A DNA stretch of 64,000 bases from Kudoa neothunni (lineage: Eukaryota > Cnidaria), in the NCBI GenBank assembly GCA_964304625.1, contig OZ199839.1, positions 1,116,001-1,180,000 of the forward strand, given 5' to 3'. Positions 13,251-24,398 of this stretch are shown piece after piece. The notes beneath the pieces are model-generated. The model was given only the letters and a program-made list of their open reading frames with translations. It did not search any database and was not told where the DNA came from. The translations under genes were made by a program, and so were the position numbers. The stretch's first letter is position 1. Each line of letters starts with the position of its first letter.

Positions 13251-13782
13251 TATAGTTTTTATTCCAATTAATTTAATTCTTCGATATACACACTTATTAT
13301 TCGTTCTTCTTCAATTATATAGTGAGTTTTTTAAAATATAAAAAGTCAATTAATCAGGAGTATTTATATAACTGAATTATTACGAAACTATTTGAATAGA
13401 TTATTATACGCAATGAATATATATTGTACAAATAATTATCACAAATATATTGTTATCATGAAATGTTGAAAAGATTTTTCTACAAAAATGAATGTCGAAA
13501 GTACTACTTAACTGTTGTATTAGAATATTTGAATAGTATAAATGACTATAGATAATAAGTATCGTTGTCTCCTGATAAAGAATCAATCAATGGATTGTGG
13601 TGACTCCAGTCGTGTGTTCACCATTAAATTCATGTATGGAATAAATAAGAAAGTTTTATTACTTCTAAAATATCTGGACAAAATCAATTAAATATGAATA
13701 TAATGCCACTGTATACATTCTAATAGTATTAACTATAAATTCAATTTAGCTCAAAATTTATTCGATAGCTCACGACTTTAAA

Positions 13783-15653
13783 ATGATTGCAACCTTGCCA
13801 TTATTGTTACTATCTGGTACATTACGTGATAATTTGGGATATATTCAATATAAAATTTTGTAGTAACATGCATTACATCAAACGTCCCCCGATTTCTTGA
13901 TCCAACATTTAAGACTAAAAATGGTCTTACACTAGAGGATAATAATAATCTTGAACAAGTGCATAATATCAAATGTACTCAAAACACTAACGCGCCATTT
14001 GACCGATACAATCCAGATAACTATAATATTAATAAAAATGAATATAGTTATTGTAGGACTGAAAAGTTATTGGATGAAACAAGAGGAAAGATGGTCAACA
14101 CTGATGCTGCGTTTCCAAGAGGTGTAAGCCAATTCACTACGATAGAGTCAACATTTAAATTTCTGAAAAATTCAAAATTTGTTACTGAAAAATTTCCAAT
14201 TCTCAGAAATGTACTGAATGAATATTATGGCCAATTGGACAAATTAACAAGCGACGTTTCCATTTGCAAAAATTCCTTTAGAACGTTAAGAAATGAAAAT
14301 AGAGATTTAGATTTGAAATTAATCAACGTGAAACAACTGCATAAAAATGTGGAAACAGATAAACGTCTCCTCGCGAAAATATTGTCTTCCATCAGGTCCT
14401 CTATGGAAGTGTGTAGGGGGAGTCCACAAAATAACATAACCGTCTACAAAGATATTGTGAGCAGTTATGACTTACAGGAAAATTTAGATCATGTATATAA
14501 GTCTTTGACTAATACTATAAAAATGATAAGAAATACATGTGATAAAGCTGCAAACGTTCCCACGTTGAACTCAGTTGTTCCCACGACATTAAAAAAATAT
14601 GAAACTATTATTCGACACCTTAACGGCGTTCACAATACCATAGAAGCAGAAATCAGAAGTTTGACACTAGAAAGACAAAGATATTCAATTTTAAATGAAG
14701 ATATGCAGATTCCATTGTCGAATATAGAAGCAAGTTTTAATCTAATGAAAACACGGTTAGAATCTGTTGATCATTTCCACGTTTGGATGGAAAAAGAAAA
14801 TAAAATAATCGAACAGTTGATCAGCAAAATATCTCTACAACTTCCAAAATTAGCCACTGACAGCCAAGATTTGCTTCAAATAACCATCACATCAATAAGG
14901 AGACATATGGAAAGACAAGGAACTATGGAAAAGAATACGAAAAACTTTGATGATTCGGTGAGACAGATTGAAACCTTGCTTCGGGATATTTCATCGAATC
15001 ATGCTGCAATGCTTCAAAGGACGCAAGTTAACAAGAAAAATATAGAATTGACCATTGAAGTACTTGAAGTTATTAAAGACATGGAAGTCAAGCTCTCTTA
15101 TGATAATACATATCATAGTTTGCTAAAATTATCGGAATATTTGAAATCTCCATGGAACTATTCATTAGACAGAGAATCTTCAACCATCTCCGAGCATCTG
15201 GAAAAAATCCAAAAATTGAAGGGCCAACTTAACTTACTCTCGAGCCACATCCAAAGTCATCATGTCGACGTCCACTTATATTCACACAATTTGAATCATC
15301 ATGTGAAAAAATTGGAGAACCAATTCAACTCCCATAAAGATATAACAATACCTGAAATAGACATCATTAAGAGTATGCCTGAAATAGAAGATACTTTGGA
15401 CGAAATAATTGGTCCAAATGATATAATATTCCAAGAGGTTACAACAAAAAAGGTCACTAGACAAGATCAGACTTCTTCCACCCCAACGGTATTAGCTAGT
15501 GATGGTACGGGTCGAACCATTTGGGCTTTGCTGTGTAGTTTGGTTGTTGTGTTAGCATTAGTATTGATGGTTGTTTTGGGCTTTGTTTATCAAAAAACAA
15601 GAAACCAACCTAGAGCATTTGAAAGACGTAACAACGAGTTTGATGATATATAA
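13783..15653 (+). CDS. 607-aa single-pass membrane protein with long helical ectodomain
   Basis: Two exons: 13783-13816 and 13864-15653, joined over a 47-nt GT-AG intron. The short first exon supplies the signal peptide (MIATLPLLLLSVTCITS); without it the long frame has no good start. The total is 1824 nt with no break. Residues about 20-540 are rich in Lys, Glu, Leu, Asn and Ile and predicted helical with coiled-coil character; Cys is sparse. A Thr/Ser-rich stalk (DQTSSTPTVLASDGTGRT) precedes a strong TM segment (WALLCSLVVVLALVLMVVLG) and a 20-residue charged tail ending EFDDI. The architecture (signal, helical rod, TM, short tail) matches the disrupted gene at 30248-34135, though I see no clear residue-level similarity. 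Family and function are not recognised. Confidence 0.85.
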
Positions 15654-17081
15654 TTAACATTTCATCGAAATTGAGTTAGTATCAGTTTATTATACTATTT
15701 TGTTACTTTGAATGTGTTTTTCTTGCGTGAAATAATTACGATTAATAATATTCAATATTTTCATTTATTAATTAAATTTCGTATTATCAGCTAACTAATT
15801 GTTGTAAAAAATTGCATTTCTATTATTACTTATACTTTCGAGCATAAATTTAATGTTATTGCTATTGCATGTTTCCTTACACTTTTTTTAATGTAAGGAA
15901 GTAGGTCAATGTATTCAACGGCTGTCAAATTAATTGACAGAATAGAGAGCTGAAGAAATATTGGATGGTTCATTTTATCGTTAGTAACGTAATTACTTGG
16001 GCGAAAAACTTTAAATAACCTATCAATACAGCTTTGAAGCAAATACAATTGTAAAAAGTCGGTGTAACTAATTTAGGGGGCATTGCTAAAGATGATACAT
16101 ATTGGGAGGATTAAAAAATTGAATTGGAAGTGATTAATATTATTTTTTAAAGAAATTTTTTATTACTTGTGAACTTAAAATAAATTATTCTTCTTAATCT
16201 ATAAGGTTTTTTCATTTATCTTTTATTGAGGTTAAAATATAGCTTGACTTAACAAAATTCCACGGATTATTATAATTTACTCTAGGATGTGACTATTGGA
16301 ATGGTTCATAATATCTGGGTTAGTGTAGTTTCAATTATATCTAATTGTTACTTACTGTTAATAGAATACCGGTGTACTAAAAATAATTATATAGGATTGA
16401 CACTTAAATAGTTGGGACGTTGTCTCTATCTCAGGCTATAATTTTCTCTAATTTAGTTTTCTTAAAATTTTTAATCCATTCTGAAAACTTAATATTTTAG
16501 TTAGTTTTTGTTTTTTTACAAGGTCGAACCCCTGGCGCAATCTGTTAGGTTATGAAGTTCGAGCTTGTTAGGCCTTCTAATATTACGCTGTAGGCACCGC
16601 AGCGTCATCCTAAGGCGACTTACGTTTATGCGGTAGGTAGAGTAGGGTTTTAACGCATTAAACATCCTCGTTTCGGAGCAACCACCACCCTAACCATACC
16701 CTGAACTAACCCAGAATTAGTCTTGGAAAGTCGTCTGAATGCGGGCGTTGGCTCTACAGAAACTCCCTACTTAATTTCGAATTAGGAGTACAAGATATGT
16801 TATCTCAACCTAACACTACTATGCCATATTGTCCAGTCTCTTAATATTTTAGTCAACATATTGGCCCAATGTAATCAATAATAATATTTTGGAGACTATA
16901 AGACTATGTTTTTGTATGGTAAACTCCTAAGCAAATAATAATTGTAGCTCAAAATAAAAAACATTCCTTTTAACCTTAATTCTTATCGCGCATACGATGC
17001 CGCATTATTCTGGTTTCTGAATTTGAAAATGTTGAACATTGGAACTCAGTTCAATTCCCTCGAAAGTGAAATCAATTAAGT

Positions 17082-17671
17082 CAATGGTTCTTAAAATTTT
17101 CTTCAATGGAACCCTTCTACATTATTCGTAATATAATGGTACCCTCACTTAAATTGACCCTCAAGGTTTCGTGAATTAGTCTTAATGGACTAATATTTAT
17201 TACGATATAAAAATATTTTATTTCGTAAAACACTTGACGAAATTAGAATAGAAAATACATATTATAATAAAGAAAAAAAATTTAAAACACAGTATATTGG
17301 AACATACTCCGGGTTTTTTGACTACTGCTTGCAGATCGTTCAATTGCATGTTCACCGATTTCTGTGTCGTCTTTAGATGTGTTGTTTTACTTATACTTTT
17401 TACCCATCGATCCATGATAGGATTTTAAAAATAGTCCAACTATTTGTGGAATATTTGGACTATTTGTGTCAACAGCAAAGCATCACAATCTTCCTGCAGA
17501 TGCGTTGGAGCGTAGCTAACCGACAAAAATCAGCTTTCACCACTGTTGTCAACTTTAGCTATTAGTGAAAATTCATTGACAGCATAAGATACGATATATA
17601 CTTATTTCATATGTTATGATTAAATGTTGCATTTGATTGTAGCTTTGTTTAACCCACTTTGAGAACCGCTG
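17082..17671. mobile_element. Non-autonomous hAT element (MITE-like), about 590 bp
   Basis: The left end reads CAATGGTTCTTAAAATTTTC and the right end, in reverse complement, CAGCGGTTCTCAAAGTGGGT. They match as hAT-type terminal inverted repeats (CAGxGGTTCTxAAA). The flanking 8 bp, AATTAAGT on the left (17074-17081) and GATTAGGT on the right (17672-17679), agree at 6 of 8 positions, as expected of an old hAT target-site duplication. No transposase is recognisable inside. Confidence 0.7.
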
Positions 17672-18542
17672 GATTAGGTGATTGAGGGGTAGATATTGAA
17701 CGAAGATAGGTGTTTAAAGAAAAGAGTAACATTTTACTACTTTTTAAAAGTATCCTTTAGTTTATTTATTCCTTTGATGGAAAGTGTGGTCATATTTAAT
17801 TCTTCTAAATTTAATTATTTATTTATGTAAAGCTACTGAGCGCCAATTTTCGTATAACAACAACATTTAATGGTTAATGGCAACAAATAAATATTTTATT
17901 TTATTTATTTATTAAAAATGAATAATTTTCATAAGAGTTAGATTTTATTGCGAGCTATGTATCTTTTGTTGATATCAGGGTAATCGGATGCATCAAAATA
18001 AAAAATTTCCAAAATTATTCAAATATTATTAAAAAAATTAAATTGGTTGAAATTAAATCGAAACAACATTTTCTTACAATACATAAAATAGTTCTTGAGA
18101 AGTCCATTGTCTGGGATATAGCCACTTTCGCGAGAGGATTCTCAGGTAACTGATATTTGGCCATTACCTTGCAAAAGTTACATAATATCGGTCAATGACG
18201 CATTTTCAATAATTATTCCTTAGTCTAGAAGGGATCACAGTAGATTCTAAAATAAACTATATAGGGCCTTTCTTAATTATGGGAACCAGTATATATAAAT
18301 TATTCAATACATACTAATAACATGTTTTCACGAATTATGATTGGGAGCATTTTATATAGACAGTGGACAGATGTCGCTACTTCTGCGTCACGCGTCCTTT
18401 TTTCTTAACAGATGTTATGCATGGAGTGTACACTCACTATTGTGTGCGATACACCTGTAATTACAGTTAGGTCCAACGGAGGTGTTGGGATTAGACGTTT
18501 GAACTGTCGGTGACGTACTAGACAATAAGAATATTGCTTGCA

Positions 18543-18569
18543 GGCTGGCTGGCTGGCTGGCTGGCTGGC
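18543..18569. repeat. (GGCT)n microsatellite
   Basis: About 6.5 perfect GGCT units. It sits in a GC-richer island (about 18360-18640) that stands out against the AT-rich surroundings. Confidence 0.9.
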
Positions 18570-21099
18570 CTAGCAGAACGAATACCGTTTAAGTTGAAGA
18601 AGGAAAGATCCGAGTGAGGAGAACCTGCAAACTTCGGGATTTATTTAAAGAAATTGTTATAGTATTTTATATTTTAAAATAAATATTTGATGAAAGCTCT
18701 AATTGTTATCAGAATTTGTTTTCTCGGAAAATCTCTAATTTTTAAAATTATTCGGGACCAGCTAGTATTAAATAATGTTGTTTCGACTGAGTTGGCCAAT
18801 CTCATAAACAAATCTTTAATGGGATTAACATTAATTGTTAAGGTAATATAGAGACATCATTTAACGGAGGCTCTCATAGAATGCCAAATTTGGGTGAAAA
18901 ACTCTGAAAATATCAATAATTTTTATTTCATTCTTTTATCCAAAAATTATAAGAATAAAGCAATAAATAAGAAAATTCTATATTATTTTCAAGTAACGTT
19001 TTGTAGTAGCATTCTGAGTAGAATCGGGATTTCCTACAATGAATAATCTAATAAATTTTGAAGAAAAAACATAAATAACTTTTATAAGCATAAACTTATT
19101 TACAAAGAAAATTGTAATTTGATTTAAATTAGAAAATATTTTCTGATTGAATTTTTTTTCATCGTCAGATTAATTTATTCAATATAATTTCTTGACTTGT
19201 AATAAATTGTAGTCAAGACTATTAAAAAAAGTTATTTTGCGGAACCGAATTTTTGAATTCATTAAAATCTAATTAAATTGCGATATTACAATTTTATGGA
19301 CTTTAACCTATTTAGATTGAAAAGCGAAAAGGTACTGATAGAGAAATTTTTAGATTAATATAATTAAATGATGATTAATCACCAATATATGAGGAAAAAT
19401 TATAAAAATAAGTTTAAATAGTTGCTCTTATTAATATCAACTCAGTGAATAATCTTCGGGTCAATTTCCATAATTTTTGAAGTATTGAGACTATATCCTC
19501 GAAATTTAGAGGAGATTAAGTCAATGTATTAACATGATTGTATGATTCGGTCACAGTGGATTTTTGTAAACAATGTTAGGAGAAATTTACTTATCAAAAT
19601 TCAACAGTGAATAATTTTTTTGAATAAACTATTTTATTTTTTTTAAAATATCGGCTAAACTACAGTATTTTTGTACGAACCTCGGGCGATGTCGCATAAA
19701 AAATCGGAAATAAAGTCGTTCCCTACAATTCATCCCGTTAATTCACTTCTTTTTCAAATGGTTTTCATTTCTGTTCTTATCACAAAAAAATTACATTATT
19801 TAATTAGATTCAGATCAAAAAGAATTAACCTATAAACTGGAAATAAATCTTAAGTCGAGCACATTCGGATTCACGTGGAATCTCTGTTGTTGATAAATAC
19901 ATCAAAAAATTATTATTTCTCTATAATTTGAACAAATTCGAAGTCGTTAATTGTTCACTGAATTTTTGTTATTTGTATCTATTAGTAATAAGTTTGTAAA
20001 TGTTCAATCTTGACTTCGAATTTTAAAAATAGAACTTTCTGGTTTATTCTATTCAAAATTAAAACGAAGATGTTTCAATTTAACGATGATATTCCTTTAT
20101 GTGTGTTTTAGTTTATAATTTTTTTCACATAGTTTATTCAAGATTTAAAAAATGTTATAACAATATTTGTTCCATAATTCCAACATGAACATTGTTAATT
20201 TATTTTATTAGGTTATCTTTTTATTTATACACATTAAGTAACTAAAAACAAAAATATTTAATAATTGTTTTTTAAATGAAAATAATTTTAAAGTAGAATA
20301 ATCGTCGCAAAACAAAATGTACGATTTATGAGCATATTAAATAAAACTAATTATGAATGCTAATAAATCAAAGCTTTTTTTAACATTTATCTCAACAATA
20401 CAAAAATGGCGCAAAATCTAAAAATAAACATTTATTACTTAGTTTTTGAATAAAGAATGAAAGATTACGTCGTATTTTATAATCTACTTCAATAATTTGG
20501 TGTGTTTGTATGTTTCAAACGTTTTAACCTAATATAATTAATTTACTGAGATGTATTATGTATCAAAATGTTTGTTGAAACTAGTAACAACCACAGAACG
20601 TTGGAATCATGAAATCCCTATCCTAATCATTAATAATCCTAACTTCAACACATAATCACCCTCAATTTTTGAACGGCCTAATTGTTATCGACGAGTATTC
20701 CAAGTTTCAACATTCGTTCACAAAATTATGATCGATGCACCTTAATATAAGCTGTTCCTTCTAATCGTACTCATTTCATTTTTCCAACTAATGAAACTAC
20801 AAGCGTAATAACGTTTATTATTTAAATAATAATCATCTTATTTAAAAATTCAATTACATTATAACAAATAACGTTATCTCCTCGCTGCACTAACTAAAAA
20901 ATTTTTAATGAGTAAATGCTTACAGTATATCTCAATATTAGAAACAAGGCCCAAACCCCACTTATAATATATATAATATAAGTCGATGTATTTTATTTCG
21001 CGCGATATTTCAATGAAAAATTGAAATTTGTTTGCAGAAAAAATCCAACCACTGAGTGTACATATACAAACAGACAGAAAAAATAACTAAAAATCGAGG

Positions 21100-22542
21100 C
21101 TATTTTTCGGTGCTATAAGGTAGATTGGCAACCTCAACAGCTGGGGTGAAATTTGAGGGGTAGAGATCTTTGGTGTATTTGATAAATGTTCGGTAGGTAG
21201 CTCTAATAGTGGATTCGGCCACTCCGGTACACTCAGAAACTTCTAAAACAAACGTACACATTAAAATAACATCAATAATCATTCATTATAAATTATCGCA
21301 CACCTTTTAACGTTTTGCGAACATTTGATGCATGCGAACTGAGAAAAATAGCTGCAGCTGTGATGGTCACTGGACTTTTCCCACCCACAAGGTCCAATTC
21401 ATAAGCTCTCTTTGATATGAAAATGGCGATTTTTTGAATGGTAAGATTCAGCCCCAGAATAGAGCAGAATCGAGACTATAATCAAATAATTAAAATGTGT
21501 AAATAATCATCAATCGACACCAATTATTGCATCCTATCAAATCTAGTACCATGTAATCGACGGAGTTGATAAGATCGATATTGGTGCTGAGTGATTTGAG
21601 GACTATTTTAAAACAGCGCCCGATTTCTTTTTTGGTGATTCTACTGACGGCGCAAATCTCTACAACGCCAGAATTATTTGAGCATCGCAGCACAGCAGGG
21701 TTCTACCTTTGAATGTTCGTGGAACACTTTCTTGACGGCAAACAATATACAAGCACGCAGCTGCAATGGCGTTATAGGAACGACCTTTGATTCCTTTTAA
21801 CATGTACACTTTTCGAAATAGAGCCTGTGTTTTGGTCTATAAACCCATCCACTAACATCCTTATAAATCAACACTCAGAATACCACAATATTCTTAGTGA
21901 GATTCATTCGATCGGTCATTGTGGCGATTTCTCGGCATGTTTTCAAAAATGTACGATCCTGTGTATTTATCTGATAGTGGAATGCGGTTAATAAAAACCT
22001 AACACTACAGATGCACTACTTCAGATCTCGATTGTAATTTGTACATGCGTTCATGATCTTGATTGTACGTGCTGTTTGTTTTGGAGAATGCGATTCGTGT
22101 GGATAATCCTCCAACTCCTTCCAAAGACGGGTCCTATTCAACACATGAGTCACAAACGTGAAACTGTTCATCGAAGAAATTAGCGTATTGTGTCTCCCAC
22201 AAACGCCAACACCCAAAATGCTGATATGATTACTTCAGCAGCACCCGCACGAGATCGATCTTTATTTGCACTGTTACCATCATTGGCAAACGATCTCCAT
22301 TCTGGCCCAACATCAATCACGCTAAACTAGATGTCAGAACCAGCGATTGATTGAAGCAATCAGTTTACCGATCGCCAACAACCAATCCACACACCGAGCA
22401 TATCATATCCCCCGCTCTGTAGTCTTCTATTAATACAGCATTTGGGTGTTTTTTACAATGAATTGTTGGTACTATAACTCCTCCCCCACTTTTAAAAGTT
22501 ATATTATTCGATTTGATGTATCGATTAGGAGACTTACGACAT
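21100..22542 (-). CDS. GTF2B: Transcription initiation factor IIB (TFIIB)
   Basis: TFIIB bridges TBP on promoter DNA and RNA polymerase II in the nucleus. Nine exons in frame give 322 residues (human 316): 22542-22538, 22488-22369, 22321-22234, 22133-22020, 21970-21884, 21836-21707, 21659-21550, 21475-21304, 21242-21100. Introns are 47-100 nt, GT-AG. The N-terminal zinc ribbon is C-K-K-H...C-S-V-C with [14 protein letters not shown]; the B-reader/linker follows ([18 protein letters not shown]). Cyclin repeat 1 contains [19 protein letters not shown] and [20 protein letters not shown], and repeat 2 [17 protein letters not shown] and [12 protein letters not shown]. The start codon lies in a 5-nt exon (ATGTC) before a consensus GTAAGT donor; this is the only start I found that keeps frame with the zinc ribbon. 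The start is about 200 bp from the divergent AAR2 gene. Confidence 0.93.
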
Positions 22543-22739
22543 CACTATTTTTTAGTTGATAAATCTGCGCATGTCTATGAATTTATATTATGATTAATTT
22601 GTGATTTTAAACCGACTTCTAATTTCCATCATTATTGCATATTTAATTGAAATATTTTCTATCATTTTAAAATATGTGATAGCTTTTTGTGTTTATTTAA
22701 TTTTGTAAAAAATCAGACAAGGCTTGCGCAACATTTGCA
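22543..22739. promoter_or_regulatory. Putative bidirectional promoter between TFIIB and AAR2
   Basis: Only 197 bp separate the start codons of two divergent housekeeping genes. The interval holds CTGCGCATG (about 22566), an NRF1-like half site. GC-bearing sites of this kind are rare in this AT-rich window. No TATA box is clearly positioned. The assignment is inferred from geometry. Confidence 0.4.
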
Positions 22740-24079
22740 ATGGACGTACTCATATTAGGATTACCGCCAAATTGCCTCATCGGTATAGGTAATAACCCAA
22801 AAATATGTGGCCCAAAATTTAAAGGCTATAAAAATATACCACCAGGAGTCCATTTTATATATTATGCTATCAATAGTAACTCTCAACAGTCTAATGACAG
22901 TCGTGCTAATAGTTACGGAGCTAGATCTGGAATTTTATTTCCAGTTTCATTAGATGATGAATTTTTGTTGTTGATCTATCAACCTAAAGATGAGGAATTG
23001 TTGCTGGTCAATGACAGTGATCAAATTAATCGATACAAAGATGGTAATCGTTGTGACGTAAATTTAAGAATGATTTCCCAATGGGTATAGTGTATAAGAA
23101 TGAATGGTGGGATTGTATGGCATCGTATGAACGATTGGAAAACAAAAAATTGGAATAAATTCGTTGAATTCGTCTCCACAGAGACCTTAATACGTCTGTC
23201 GAATTACAATTATTTCTACCAAATTGACTCCAATCAAACAATATACTTTTTGGAGAGGTGTGTATTCCTTGCCCCATTTCTTACATTTCCATTATTCCCG
23301 TACGAACAAGGAAATGCTGAAGCTTCTATGATGAAACAAATCAATTCCAATCTCTCCAACTCTACTATCAACTTCACCACTATCACTTTCAAGGATAACA
23401 ACAATCAATCAAATCCCACTCCATCTATTGTAACCAATATCAATGTGGACTACAGTGAAAAGTTGATTAAACTCTTGGATACATTCAACTCCGCAAATAA
23501 TACAAATGACACTAATGATACTAATAATACTAATAATACGAGTGATACCATTAAAAGTATTGAGTTGATTGCTGAATTTCAAGTTATTTATCTTCTTATG
23601 ACAACTGGTCAGCTGTTTGAACTATTTTATTTGTGGGAAACGGATTATTGTGCTTTTTTGCCACAGTGACAAAGCCATAGAGACGAATTGTCGCTTGTTT
23701 GAGTGTTTTATCGATGTGTTGATATTCCAACTTGAAACGTTACCATTTGAAGGTATTTTCGAGCTGCATCAATCCAACCAACCGATACCGATACCGATAC
23801 GAGGAAGGAATAAGTTTTCTGTACAATGCCATTGAAGTAATTAAATTAGAGATGCGAACTGATGCCAAATAATGAACTTTTTAGACAATGATTCAAAATA
23901 TCTTCTTTTTTAATGGAAAATTTATGAGTTTGGAAACCAAAGCTACGGTTTTATGTGAATGTGTCAAGCGTCTCTATGGATGGCACATCAATACCTCTTC
24001 GGATTTTGATTTTGATACCTACGATGAGAATGATGAATACGCTCCTCAAATTGTCGATGAAAATGATGATTTTATATAG
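22740..24079 (+). CDS. AAR2: AAR2-like U5 snRNP assembly factor (two apparent frameshifts)
   Basis: AAR2 binds Prp8 during cytoplasmic-to-nuclear U5 snRNP maturation. The N-terminal beta domain has the hallmark GPKFKGYKNIPPGVHFIYYA (human GPKFRGVKMIPPGIHF). The helical C-terminal domain gives ELIAEFQVIYLLMTTGQLFE, then a KRIIVLFCHSDKAIE block (human KRLLNLLCRSEAAM), and ends NIFFFNGKFMSLETKATVLC and an acidic tail. Proposed exons: 22740-23043, 23091-23820, 23885-24079, with GT-AG introns of 47 and 64 nt. Within exon 2 the homology shifts frame by one base twice, near 23128 and near 23634 (a GGG run). An Asn/Thr-rich insert (NNTNDTNDTNNTNN) lengthens it to about 410 residues against 384 in human. 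The conserved residues survive on both sides of each break, so consensus errors or a very young pseudogene are both possible. Confidence 0.8.
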
Positions 24080-24398
24080 ATTGATACATACTTGTTAATT
24101 TTATCATCTGTAAAATTGTCTGTATATTATACAATTTCAATTTTAATTATTTCATGACGAGTTTTTACGGCTTTTTTTTTAATTTTTTTATAATGTACAG
24201 TTTTTCGAAAATTATATTTTTACTATATTCGACTATTTTTAAAAAATGTGTCGTTTGAGGATTAAAAATTATTAAATTTAAAATAATTTTTTCTATGAAT
24301 TTTGGATATTAGAACAAGCAAGGAATATGACCTGTCTGTCATGCATACTTAAATTAGAATGCGAATGCGCATATTTAACCGTATCTGTTCACCTGAAG

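Larger units (their letters stand above)
9618..13782. other. Intergenic DNA with transposon relic
   Basis: No host gene is supported. It contains a (TATC)n/(TA)n microsatellite (10331-10374) and the 3' part of a Tigger-like element (12262-13250). An isolated open frame at 11332-11565 has no recognisable features. Confidence 0.4.
15654..21099. other. Large intergenic region with hAT MITE and GC-richer islands
   Basis: No gene is supported across 5.4 kb. It contains a GC-richer block at 16520-16830, a non-autonomous hAT element (17082-17671), a (GGCT)n tract inside another GC-richer block (18360-18640), and otherwise AT-rich DNA. Short open frames at 15830-16048 (minus) and around 17218-17565 show no protein signature. 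Confidence 0.4.

Noticed and set aside
18541-18569. GGCT repeats as a CRISPR or other array
   Set aside because: Simple tetranucleotide microsatellite without spacers, in a eukaryotic genome.
21100-22216. Separate short minus-strand ORFs (including the 66-residue frame at 22016-22216) as independent genes
   Set aside because: They are exons or wrong-frame shadows of the single spliced TFIIB gene; the 22016-22216 frame is not the one that aligns with TFIIB.
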